Source: Gammaproteobacteria bacterium (GTDB lineage: Bacteria; Pseudomonadota; Gammaproteobacteria; Steroidobacterales; Steroidobacteraceae). From it: DNA of 64,000 bases. The notes under the pieces are model-generated. The model saw only the letters and a list, made by a program, of their open reading frames with translations, ran no database searches and had not been told where the DNA came from. How positions within the stretch are numbered: the stretch's first letter is position 1; each line of letters begins with the position of its first letter. The stretch spans positions 1 to 64,000 of the forward strand of contig JABCZO010000022.1 in assembly GCA_013289615.1 (NCBI GenBank), in the 5' to 3' direction. Below, piece by piece: positions 16,371 to 24,598 of the stretch. Both the position numbers and the translations under genes were made by a program.

Positions 16371-18242
16371 TCAGGACTTCTGCTTCGCCAACGCCTCTCG
16401 CGCTTCCTTGAGTTGCTTCCAGTTCGGCGCGTACTTGAGCGCCTCGTCGTATTTTGCGAGTGCAGCTTTCATGTTGCCCTGCTTTACGAGCACATCACCC
16501 CAAGCTTTCAAAGGGTCTGCCCAGTGCGGTCCGCGCTTGTTGGCATCGATCAGTTTCGCCTCGGCACCCACAAGGTCGCCATGCTTTGCGAGCGCCACGC
16601 CCCAGGAGTAATACGCTGCGGGCAGGTCTGGTGCGAGCGCCACTGCCTCGGCATACGCTTTCTGAGCGCCAGGCCAGTTGCTGCGACCGTCGAGGATATC
16701 GGCGCGGAAACGGTAGCAATCGACGAACGTGCCGGCGCTCTTCAGGAACGCATCGGCCTTGTCGGGATGCCTCGCCGCTTCCTCGATCGGGGCGATCCAG
16801 CAGTGGTAGCCAGGATTGTTGGTGCCGACGGCCGGGTTCGCGTAGGCGATGCCAAAAGCATCCAGTTCGACGACGGCGGTGGCGAAGTCACCGGCCTCCA
16901 GCGCCAGTCGGCCACGCACGTGGTGGATCATCGCGTTGCCCGGCAGATCGTCCGGATCTTCCTTCGCCGTCTTGAGCGCAAGGTCCGCGGCCTCCGGATC
17001 GTGCAGGCGCATCTCAATGTCGGCGATGTTCGGGCCGGCCGAAATGACGCCTGATCCAGCGCCGGCATTGGCCTCGGCATCGGCCACGGTCGACTCAAGC
17101 CACGGCTTCAGGTTCCAGGTGAGGTAGTCCCAGTTCTGATACATGGGTTCGGGGGCCCGTCCCGGGCGGCCACCGGCGACACTCCGCATCGCCTCACCAG
17201 CCTTCCAGGCTCCCTCCTCGTCGGCAAGGATCATCAGGTCGTTCTGGATGTTGTTGTGTGCAGTCCAAAGGTTGGGTTGGAGCTTAGCGGCCGCGCGCTC
17301 TAGTCCCAGCCCCTCACGAGTGGAGCCGCCGGAACTCTCGATCGCGACGGCCCATCGGGTCAGAAGCATGGCCCGCTCCGCGGGCTCCGCACTCCCCACG
17401 GTGCTCTTGCAGAATGCGATCGCTTCCTCGTACCGTCCGTGGGTATTCAGGTAGCTGGCCCACCGTCCCGGCTGGGACTTCGAGTAGACGTACTCCGCAG
17501 CCGCGACGGTCAGCTTCCGAAGATCCGCGGCTGACCCCTCGATTGTCTTCGGCGGCACGCCGTTGCCGCGGATCGTTAGCGAGAGTCCGCCCGCCGGGGC
17601 CTCGACCAGATCGCCGTCGATGTGTACGTCGTGCCCGAACCGATCCCGTAGCAGGCGCGAGATCTCCCCAAGCGTTATGCCTGTTTCGGGCACGTCGAGC
17701 TTGATGCTGCCGCTCCAAGCGCCGGTAAGGCCGCGGGCAGCAGAAGTACTGCGGGTGTCGTCCTGCAGGCGGCCGAGTTCGTCGAGCAGGCCGCTGGCGA
17801 CGATTGCCCCGTCAATGCCATGTGCAGCGAGGGTGGATGGTATTCGGAACGGCTCTACCACCACCTGGCGGGAGGTAGCGGCGTCGCGGATCATCAGAAC
17901 GGCACCAGCGCCAATCGCCGTCGCGACGAGGACCAGGAACAGTTGGAATCCGACTCGCAAACGCAGGCCAAACCGGCGCAGGTCTACCTCGCGGGCCTGG
18001 CCTTGCAGAAAGTGCAGGCGCGCGGCGTGTTCGTCCTTGAGGTGCTCGTTCTGGGTATCAAGAAGCTGCGACTGCTTGCTCAAGAACTCGACAGTCTTGC
18101 GCGCGACTTCGGGATCGTTTCCGGCAAGCTTGGCGGCCACAGCCGATGCGAACGTTTCTGCACCAGCGAGCGCGTCCGACGCCTCAATGTCCGGCTTCGC
18201 GTCCTCTTCCCCCAAAATCCCGCCGAACAAACCTTCCGCCAT
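16371..18242 (-). CDS. Membrane-anchored TPR protein, paralogue A
   Basis: 623-aa protein of unknown function. It starts MAEGLFGGILGEED behind GGAGACGGGG. The first ~95 residues are helical and charged and include QLLDTQNEHLKDEHAARL, a likely coiled coil; one membrane helix follows (VGFQLFLVLVATAIGAGAVL, about 98-118). The middle, about residues 125-260, is a compact alpha/beta region (LGEISRLLRDRFGHDVHIDGD), and the C-terminal half is TPR-like, ending in clear repeats (LPAAYYSWGVALAKHGDL; MKAALAKYDEALKYAPNWKQL). It has the same length and layout as the protein at 21179-23050. A role as a membrane scaffold is only an inference. Confidence 0.75.
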   Translation of the reverse strand: MAEGLFGGILGEEDAKPDIEASDALAGAETFASAVAAKLAGNDPEVARKTVEFLSKQSQLLDTQNEHLKDEHAARLHFLQGQAREVDLRRFGLRLRVGFQLFLVLVATAIGAGAVLMIRDAATSRQVVVEPFRIPSTLAAHGIDGAIVASGLLDELGRLQDDTRSTSAARGLTGAWSGSIKLDVPETGITLGEISRLLRDRFGHDVHIDGDLVEAPAGGLSLTIRGNGVPPKTIEGSAADLRKLTVAAAEYVYSKSQPGRWASYLNTHGRYEEAIAFCKSTVGSAEPAERAMLLTRWAVAIESSGGSTREGLGLERAAAKLQPNLWTAHNNIQNDLMILADEEGAWKAGEAMRSVAGGRPGRAPEPMYQNWDYLTWNLKPWLESTVADAEANAGAGSGVISAGPNIADIEMRLHDPEAADLALKTAKEDPDDLPGNAMIHHVRGRLALEAGDFATAVVELDAFGIAYANPAVGTNNPGYHCWIAPIEEAARHPDKADAFLKSAGTFVDCYRFRADILDGRSNWPGAQKAYAEAVALAPDLPAAYYSWGVALAKHGDLVGAEAKLIDANKRGPHWADPLKAWGDVLVKQGNMKAALAKYDEALKYAPNWKQLKEAREALAKQKS

Positions 18243-18347
18243 CCCCGTCTCCGTCTTTTAATTCTTCGGCTATGGTCGTCTACGCGACTGTCCTTGGCAA
18301 CCAACGTCAGCTAAGTGGCGTCGGTTCGGCACACTAGCGACTTGAAG

Positions 18348-18818
18348 TCATTGATCGGTACGTCGCCCGACGGGCCGGCCCGGCACCAGCGCTGACATAA
18401 GCGCTTCGAGGACCTCGACGTCGTTCTGATTACGAACTTGCGCTTGCGTGCGCACCGTACCCCAGCCAGGCCGCCGCGTGCTCGGCGTGAGACTTTCTAT
18501 CGTGAAGCTCGCGTGAAGTCGGTCCCTGGGGCGAACCGGGTAGCGCCAACGCAGCCGGTCGATGCCAGCGCCGACCGAACCCTGCGCCGTCGATGCGTCG
18601 CTCATTACGAACAGGCGCATCGTGACGGCTGCTGTGTGAAAGCCGCTCGCGATGAGGCTGCCGAACTCCGTGTGCCGTGCAATTTCCGGGTCGGTGTGTA
18701 TTGGCTGTGGATCATACTGACGAGCGAAAGCCACGATCTCATCCTCTGTGACTTGATATTCGGCCGATCGGAAGATTTGGCCGACGACGAAGTCGTCAAA
18801 GTATCGTGCGAGCGCCAT
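18348..18818 (-). CDS. MaoC-family (R)-hydratase/dehydratase
   Basis: 156-aa hot-dog-fold protein of the MaoC family, which hydrate enoyl-CoA or dehydrate hydroxyacyl-CoA thioesters. The segment FARQYDPQPIHTDPEIA carries the catalytic Asp-His pair, and IASGFHTAAVTMRLF is the next conserved helix. Length is that of a single-domain R-specific hydratase. It lies between the paralogous TPR genes and near a thioesterase, suggesting acyl-CoA chemistry, though the genes are not tightly packed. Confidence 0.88.
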   Translation of the reverse strand: MALARYFDDFVVGQIFRSAEYQVTEDEIVAFARQYDPQPIHTDPEIARHTEFGSLIASGFHTAAVTMRLFVMSDASTAQGSVGAGIDRLRWRYPVRPRDRLHASFTIESLTPSTRRPGWGTVRTQAQVRNQNDVEVLEALMSALVPGRPVGRRTDQ

Positions 18819-19076
18819 GGGTGGTGTGCCGTCTGGTCGGTTGGACTTAGCGCCAACATGATTGTTGCGGGCGCATAAGTTTACTCGGATGCAATCCGTC
18901 GCCTTCAGCTACGCTGCTCTCTCCCTGACCGAGCGTCAGGCATGTTCGCGGATGCCTCTGGAATTGGCAAGAAAACCACGGCCGGGAGGCGGACCGTGGG
19001 CTTTAAGGACGGACCGAACACGATCGGTGCTCTGTGGGCGGCAGTTTCCAAGCGGGCCGAATATTTTGCCGCATCG

Positions 19077-19472
19077 CTAGCTGAATTTGGCCTTCATCCG
19101 TTCGGATAACCTCGACAGCTGTAGCACCACGCGTTCGTGTGTGCCCACCCCAATCTCCTCGTTCCCGTCGGTCGCACGAATCGAAAACTCGATGCGCCGC
19201 CCATCAACGCCGGTCACTGTCGCTTCGCCGATGACGCGTTGACCAACCGGCGTCGCCGCCACATGGCGCACGTCGACGTGTGTGCCGAGCGCGCTTTCGC
19301 CGGCGTCGAGATATGGTTTGATCGCGTTGAGCGCGGCGTTCTCCATGACCATGATCATGACCGGCGTCGCCAGCACCGGAGGCAATGTCACATCCTTGAA
19401 ACGGCTGGCGAGATGGTCGGGCATGACGACAAGACTGAACGAACCCGTGGCCCCGACCGGTATCGATTGCAT
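19077..19472 (-). CDS. Hot-dog thioesterase (fluoroacetyl-CoA thioesterase FlK-like)
   Basis: 131-aa single-domain hot-dog protein. It starts MQSIPVGATGSFSLVV behind an excellent AAGGAAAGG site at 19472. LATPVMIMVMENAALNAIKPYL carries the glutamate and the small-residue helix typical of FlK-type thioesterases, followed by STHVDVRH-like GTHVDVRHVAATPVGQ. These hydrolyse small acyl-CoAs; most are broad housekeeping or detoxifying enzymes rather than true fluoroacetyl-CoA hydrolases. The longer upstream frame has no ribosome site. Confidence 0.85.
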   Translation of the reverse strand: MQSIPVGATGSFSLVVMPDHLASRFKDVTLPPVLATPVMIMVMENAALNAIKPYLDAGESALGTHVDVRHVAATPVGQRVIGEATVTGVDGRRIEFSIRATDGNEEIGVGTHERVVLQLSRLSERMKAKFS

Positions 19473-19627
19473 GACCTTTCCTTGCAGTTGGACAGCACAG
19501 ATGAGCTTAATGCTTGCTGATAGGTGCGGATACGAATTATAAGCCTCTGTGCCCGCCAGATCGCCCCGTGGCGCGCCAGCGCGGCACCCCACGGGTAATA
19601 TCCGGCAGGTACATGAGAGGGCTATGT

Positions 19628-21154
19628 ATGCTGATGCGTGTCGCGGCTGCCGTACTTGCGATGGCGTGCGCAGGCTCCGTGCACGCCGCCGCCGATGAGC
19701 AACACTCGCATCCGCCGCCGGAAAAACTTGGCACAGTGAGCTTCCCGACGTCGTGCAAACCGACGTTGAAGCCTACGTTTGACAGAGCATTGGCGCTTTT
19801 GCATTCGTTCGCCTACGCCGCATCCGAACAGGCGTTTCGCGACGTCGCCGCCCGGGATCCACGCTGCGCGATCGCTCACTGGGGGATTGCCATGTCCCTG
19901 TTCCACCAACTTTGGGAACCGCCGTCGGGTAATGAGCTGCTCGAAGGGGCCAAGCAGGTTCGGCAGGCGCTCGAAATTCGAGCTGGCTCGCTGCGTGAGC
20001 GCCAGTTCATTGAGGCCTTGGACAGGTACTATCGTGACGCCGAGCATGACGCTCCCGCGGTTCGCGCACAGCGGTACGCAACGGCCATGGCTGACGTGGC
20101 TCGAGGCAATCCGCATGATACCGAGGCACAGATCTTCTACGCACTCGCCCTGATTGCGACGGCGCCTCTGGACGACAAGTCGCATACCAATCAGAAACGA
20201 GCCGCCGATATTCTCGAACCAATCTTTCGCCAGCAACCTCAGCACCCCGGAGTGGCTCATTATCTGATCCACACCTACGACAGCGCAGAGCTCGCCCCAC
20301 GCGGTCTGGTTGCAGCCCGCGCGTATTCCAGGATCGCTCCATCGGCCCCGCACGCACTGCACATGCCGTCTCATATCTTTACCCGCCTTGGACTGTGGGA
20401 CGACTCCATCGCGTCGAATCTGGCGGCGCGCGCGGCGGCGCACGACCAGGGCGATCTCGGGGAAGAACTGCATGCGATGGATTACCTGGCATACGCACTG
20501 CTGCAACGCGGCCGCTATGCGGAAGCAGAGCAGCTTGTCGTCGAGCTTCGATCGATGCCAAATCTCAGCGCCGCTCAGTTCAAGGTGGGCTATGCCGCGA
20601 CCGCCATGCCGGTGCGCCTCGCCATCGAGCGTGGTGACTGGAGCAGCGCCGATTTATTGCAGCCGCTGCCGCAATCGGCGCCGCAGGTTGCCGCGCTGGT
20701 CTATTGGGCGCGGGCGCTCGGCCAGGCACGGGCCGGACATCCGCGCTCATCGGATGCCGAAATTGACGGACTTCAAGCCTGCCTGCGCGACGCGCAGTCT
20801 GCCGGGAACCGGTATTGGGTGACGCAAATCGACACGCTACTCAAGGAAGCCCAAGCCTGGCGGCTAGCGGCCGACGGAGATGCGGAGGCGGCGATTCTCA
20901 CTCTGCGTACGGCGGCAGATGAGGAGGATGCCGTCGAGAAACTCCCGGTCACCCCGGGCCCGGTCGTGCCGGCCCGTGAGCAGCTCGGTGATCTGCTGCT
21001 TGATCTGAGCCACCCGGATCAAGCGCTGAGGGAGTTCCGAGCAGCCCTGACTATCGCGCCGGGCCGCCGGCGAGCGCTGCTCGGCGCTATTACGGCAGCC
21101 GAACACTTGGGTGACAGGCAAACTGCCGCGCAGCTGCACGCGCAGCTGATGTGA
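19628..21154 (+). CDS. Exported TPR-repeat protein
   Basis: 508-aa protein with a signal peptide (MLMRVAAAVLAMACAGSVHAAA) and a long all-helical TPR solenoid. Landmarks are AIAHWGIAMSLFHQLWEPPSG, FYALALIATAPLDDKSHTNQ, HPGVAHYLIHTYDSAELA and APHALHMPSHIFTRLGLWDDS, a recognisable proteobacterial family of unknown function. The start is taken at ATG 19628 with GAGAGGGC seven bases upstream; an ATG at 19613 would add five residues. Histidines in the HALHMPSHIF segment hint at metal binding. It converges on TPR paralogue B with a 24-bp gap. Confidence 0.8.
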   Translation: MLMRVAAAVLAMACAGSVHAAADEQHSHPPPEKLGTVSFPTSCKPTLKPTFDRALALLHSFAYAASEQAFRDVAARDPRCAIAHWGIAMSLFHQLWEPPSGNELLEGAKQVRQALEIRAGSLRERQFIEALDRYYRDAEHDAPAVRAQRYATAMADVARGNPHDTEAQIFYALALIATAPLDDKSHTNQKRAADILEPIFRQQPQHPGVAHYLIHTYDSAELAPRGLVAARAYSRIAPSAPHALHMPSHIFTRLGLWDDSIASNLAARAAAHDQGDLGEELHAMDYLAYALLQRGRYAEAEQLVVELRSMPNLSAAQFKVGYAATAMPVRLAIERGDWSSADLLQPLPQSAPQVAALVYWARALGQARAGHPRSSDAEIDGLQACLRDAQSAGNRYWVTQIDTLLKEAQAWRLAADGDAEAAILTLRTAADEEDAVEKLPVTPGPVVPAREQLGDLLLDLSHPDQALREFRAALTIAPGRRRALLGAITAAEHLGDRQTAAQLHAQLM

Positions 21155-21178
21155 ATATCTGCTACGCGGCCGGCTGCT

Positions 21179-23050
21179 TTAAGTCTTCTGCTGGGCGAGC
21201 GCCGCGCGCGCTTCCTTGAGCTGCTTCCAGTTGGGAGCGTACTTCAGTGCCTCGTCGTAGCGCGTGAGCGCAGCTTTAATGTTGCCCTGCTTCACGAGTA
21301 CATCCGCCCAGGCTTTCAGCGGATCAGCCCAGTGCGGTCCCTTCTGATTGGCGTCCTTCAGCTTCCCAGCTGCGGCCTCGAATTCCCCGTGCTTGGCGAG
21401 GGCGACGCCCCACGAGTAGTACGCAGCGGGTAGATCGGGGGCAAGTGCGACCGCGTCCGCGTATGCCTTCTGCGCGCCCGGCCAGTCGCCGCGATCGGCA
21501 AGGATGTCCGCGCGGAAGCGATAGCAGTCGACGAAGGTGCCACCGGTCTTCAGAACCGCATCGGCCTTGTCCGGATGTCCCGCCGCCTCTTCGGCCGGCG
21601 CGATCCAGCAGTTGTAGCCGGGGCTGTTCGAGGACACCGCGGGGTTGGCGTAAGCCGCACCGAAAGCTTCCATCTCCATCGCAGCGCGGGCCGCATCGCC
21701 GGCCTCGGCCGCCATGCGGCCGCGCACGACGTGGGTCATCGCCGGGATGGTCGGATCGTGCGGGTCTTCCTTTGTGGTCTTGAGCGCAAGATCAGCCGCT
21801 TCCGGGTCGTGCAGTCGAGCCTCGATGTCGGCGATTTGTGGCCCGGCCGCGCCGACATTCGTCCCCACACCGGCATGCGCTTCGACGTCGGCCACAACCG
21901 CATCCAACCACGCCCGTAGGTTCCAGGTGAGGTAATCCCAGTTTCCGTAGTAAGTCTCGGGCGCCCGGCCCGGGCGGCTGCCAGCGGCCGTGCGCATGTC
22001 CTCGCCGGCGCGCCAGGCGCCTTCCTCGTCGCCAAGGAGCATGAGATCGTTCTGGATGTTGAAGTGCGCGACCCAGTAATCCGGCTCGAGCTTCACCGCC
22101 GCGCGCAGCAGCGACAGTGACTCGCGGGTCGAGCCGCCGATGGATATGATCACTGACGCCCAAGTGTTGAGCAGCCCCGGGCGCTCCGAGGCGTCGGCGC
22201 CCGCGATCGCCGTCCGGCAGAACGCAATCGCCTCGTCGAATCGCTCCACCCCGCCGAGATAGGCGGCCCAGCGCGCCGGCTGGGACTTCGAGTAGACGTA
22301 CTCGGCCGCCTCGACCGTGAGCTTCTTGAGCTCGGTGGCCGATCCGCTGAAGGTATTTGGTGGCACGCCGTTGCCGCGGACCGTAAGTGTGAGGCCCCCG
22401 GTCGGGGTTTCGACCAGGTCTCCCTCGACGTGCACGTCATGCCCGAACCGCTCCCTGAGAAGACGGGAGATCTCGCCGATCGACACGCCGGTCTCCGGCA
22501 CATCGAGCTTGATGTTGCTCGCCCACGCGCTGGAAAGGTTGCGCGCCGCCGCGGAGCTGCGCGTCGCATCCTGCAGATGGCTGAGATCATCGAGCAGTGC
22601 GTTGGCGACAACCGTCCCGTCCAGACCACGCGCCGCGAGGGCGGGCGGTGCGTGGAACGGATCGATCACGACGCGCCGTGAGGTGACGGCGTCGCGGATC
22701 ATCACGGCGAAGCCGATCCCGATGACAGTGGCAACAAGTATAATAAAGAGCTGGAAGCCGGTCCGCAGACGCAGGCCGAAGCGGCGAACGTTTTCCTCGC
22801 GAAGCTGATTGCGCAGGTGCGCCATGCGCAGCGCGTGTTCGTCCTTGAGGTGCTCTTTCTGTACCTTGAGGAGTTGCGTTTGCTCGTTTAGGAACTCGAC
22901 CGTCTTGCGCGCTACGTCAGCATCGTGTCCAGCGAGCTTGGCGGCGACAGCCGACGCGAAGGCTTCAGCGCTTGCCAGGGCCTCCGGAGCCTCGACTTCT
23001 GACTTGGCTTCCTCGACCCCGAGGATTCCGCCGAACACCCCTTCAGCCAT
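21179..23050 (-). CDS. Membrane-anchored TPR protein, paralogue B
   Basis: 623-aa protein with the same length and domain order as the protein at 16371-18242. It begins MAEGVFGGILGVEEAK, has a coiled-coil-like QLLKVQKEHLKDEHALR, one membrane helix (GFQLFIILVATVIGIGFAVM), the alpha/beta region with IGEISRLLRERFGHDVHVEGD, and C-terminal TPRs ending LKYAPNWKQLKEARAAL. The start follows GGGGATCGAG. The two copies share most residues in the C-terminal half and diverge more in the TPR middle, so they are an old duplication rather than a recent copy. Function unknown. Confidence 0.75.
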   Translation of the reverse strand: MAEGVFGGILGVEEAKSEVEAPEALASAEAFASAVAAKLAGHDADVARKTVEFLNEQTQLLKVQKEHLKDEHALRMAHLRNQLREENVRRFGLRLRTGFQLFIILVATVIGIGFAVMIRDAVTSRRVVIDPFHAPPALAARGLDGTVVANALLDDLSHLQDATRSSAAARNLSSAWASNIKLDVPETGVSIGEISRLLRERFGHDVHVEGDLVETPTGGLTLTVRGNGVPPNTFSGSATELKKLTVEAAEYVYSKSQPARWAAYLGGVERFDEAIAFCRTAIAGADASERPGLLNTWASVIISIGGSTRESLSLLRAAVKLEPDYWVAHFNIQNDLMLLGDEEGAWRAGEDMRTAAGSRPGRAPETYYGNWDYLTWNLRAWLDAVVADVEAHAGVGTNVGAAGPQIADIEARLHDPEAADLALKTTKEDPHDPTIPAMTHVVRGRMAAEAGDAARAAMEMEAFGAAYANPAVSSNSPGYNCWIAPAEEAAGHPDKADAVLKTGGTFVDCYRFRADILADRGDWPGAQKAYADAVALAPDLPAAYYSWGVALAKHGEFEAAAGKLKDANQKGPHWADPLKAWADVLVKQGNIKAALTRYDEALKYAPNWKQLKEARAALAQQKT

Positions 23051-23327
23051 CTCGATCCCCAATTCGACGCCTCGGCGATGTTCGCGGATGCTGTGCGCGT
23101 TGGCAACAAGATCGGGCCAGGTCGATCGCCATGTCTGCTTGTGGCGGACATGTCAGGCAGCAGTACTTCCGGTTGTGACGAGACCACGGCCGCTCGCGTG
23201 CTGCAGCGCACGCCGATCAGGCGCTTGCAGGCGCGGGGATGCGCGCGCATATTCTCCCGTCCGCGTCCGGACCAAGCGGTCCGGGTTGCCCACTAAGTAA
23301 CAGCAAAACATCCACGGGAGACGCACT

Positions 23328-23789
23328 ATGCTAAGAATTGTCACGATCGCTCTGCTCGGCACGCTGTTCTTCGGCACCACCGCGTTCGCGGCCGATGCCG
23401 TCGACGGCACCTGGAAGCTCAACGTCGCAAAGTCCAAGTTCAGTGGCACGGCGCCGAAGAGCGCGACGCGCGTGTACGCCGAGGGCGCCGACGGCATGAC
23501 CCTCGATCAGAAGTTGGTCGGCGCCGACGGCAAGGAAATGTCCATGCACGTGAGCCTCAAGTACGACGGCAAGGACCATCCGATCACCGGCAATCCCGAC
23601 GCCGACAGCGTCTCCGGCAAGGCTATTGACGCCCACACCAGCGACTTCACGCTCAAGATGGGCGGCAAAGTGGTCGGCAGTGTGCACCGCGCCGTGTCGG
23701 CAGATGGCAAGACGCTCACGGTCAACAACAAGGGCACGCACGCCGACGGCAAGACGTACGACGATACGCTGGTGTTCGACAAGCAATAG
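23328..23789 (+). CDS. Small exported protein of unknown function
   Basis: 153-aa protein with a signal peptide (IVTIALLGTLFFGTTAFAAD) followed by a beta-rich mature domain: DGTWKLNVAKSKFSG, SATRVYAEGADGMTL, HITGNPDAD-like PITGNPDADSVSG, and SADGKTLTVNNKGTHADG. The pattern fits the small lipocalin-like family of periplasmic proteins that begin 'W-x-L-N-x-x-K-S-x-F'. Function not known. A GGGAGA ribosome site precedes the ATG. It converges on the membrane methyltransferase gene across an inverted repeat. Confidence 0.75.
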   Translation: MLRIVTIALLGTLFFGTTAFAADAVDGTWKLNVAKSKFSGTAPKSATRVYAEGADGMTLDQKLVGADGKEMSMHVSLKYDGKDHPITGNPDADSVSGKAIDAHTSDFTLKMGGKVVGSVHRAVSADGKTLTVNNKGTHADGKTYDDTLVFDKQ

Positions 23790-23808
23790 GGCCGCTACGG
23801 CGATGGCC

Positions 23809-23833
23809 GGGGCGTGAGCGAGACTCGCGCCCC
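23809..23833. terminator. Probable bidirectional stem-loop terminator
   Basis: Ten-base stem (GGGGCGTGAG against CTCGCGCCCC, one wobble pair) with a CGAGA loop, in the 81-bp gap between two convergent genes. A second, shorter imperfect repeat follows at about 23834-23852. No T-run is present, so termination strength is uncertain. Confidence 0.45.
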
Positions 23834-23870
23834 GTTCACCTGTACAGGGAACGGCGGGCGCCAAAAGGGG

Positions 23871-24539
23871 TTACCAGATGAGTGGTATCAGGCGAAACCG
23901 CACTTGATGTTGGTAGCTCGCGTAGCCGGGGAGCTTGCTGGCCAGGAATTTCTCCTCGTCAAGTAGTCTCCAGATCAGCGCCGGCATCATCGGGACGAGC
24001 ACCAGCAATCCCCACCACGAACCGAGCGCAATCGGCATACCGAAAAGCATGACCAGGGCGCCGGCGTACATCGGGTGCCGCACGAGCGCGTACGGGCCAG
24101 TTGATATCACCTTCTGGTTGGGGGCCAATTCGATGGTCGCAGAGGAAAAGGTATTTTCTTTGAGGACGAAAAAGATGGCAACAAAACCAAGCACCACCAG
24201 CACGTCTGCGGCCAGAGCGATATACGACGGCACCACAGACCAGGCGAAGCGATGATCGAGCGCGGGGACAATCAATAGGCCGATAAATCCCAACGATGTG
24301 AAAAACATGATGATCTTTTGAGTCGCTTCCTTCTCGGCCGTCGGGCCGGCGCTCATGCGTCGCTGTAACAGCTTCGGGTCCCTGACCATCAGGTAGAGGG
24401 TGATTGCGAGGGAGCATCCGAAATAGACGGCCAGGAACGTCCACGCCCGCCAATAATCGAGCGTCCACGCGGGTATAAATAGCAGCCCCGCCATGGCCAA
24501 GAGCAGCAACAGCAGGCCGACGAACGCTTTGATATTCAG
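23871..24539 (-). CDS. Isoprenylcysteine carboxyl methyltransferase (ICMT)-like membrane protein
   Basis: 222-aa integral membrane protein with about five hydrophobic helices. The C-terminus has the ICMT/phospholipid methyltransferase signature GPYALVRHPMYAGALVMLFG followed by DEEKFLASKLPGYASYQ, the SAM-binding region. The natural start, LNIKAFVGLLLLLL, has CTG where relatives have ATG: no ATG, GTG or TTG is available nearby in frame, and GAGGTAAG lies just upstream, so a CTG start at 24539 is proposed. The substrate is unknown. It lies 59 bp downstream of the MFS gene, in the same direction. Confidence 0.8.
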   Translation of the reverse strand: MNIKAFVGLLLLLLAMAGLLFIPAWTLDYWRAWTFLAVYFGCSLAITLYLMVRDPKLLQRRMSAGPTAEKEATQKIIMFFTSLGFIGLLIVPALDHRFAWSVVPSYIALAADVLVVLGFVAIFFVLKENTFSSATIELAPNQKVISTGPYALVRHPMYAGALVMLFGMPIALGSWWGLLVLVPMMPALIWRLLDEEKFLASKLPGYASYQHQVRFRLIPLIW

Positions 24540-24598
24540 GATGCTTACCTCATGGCAGTAGACACCTACCCGCCTCGCCGCGGCCAGCCACTGCGACT

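Noticed and set aside
18862-19080. Short open frame in the gap between MaoC and the thioesterase genes
   Set aside because: No ribosome site or recognisable domain; composition is that of random GC-rich sequence.
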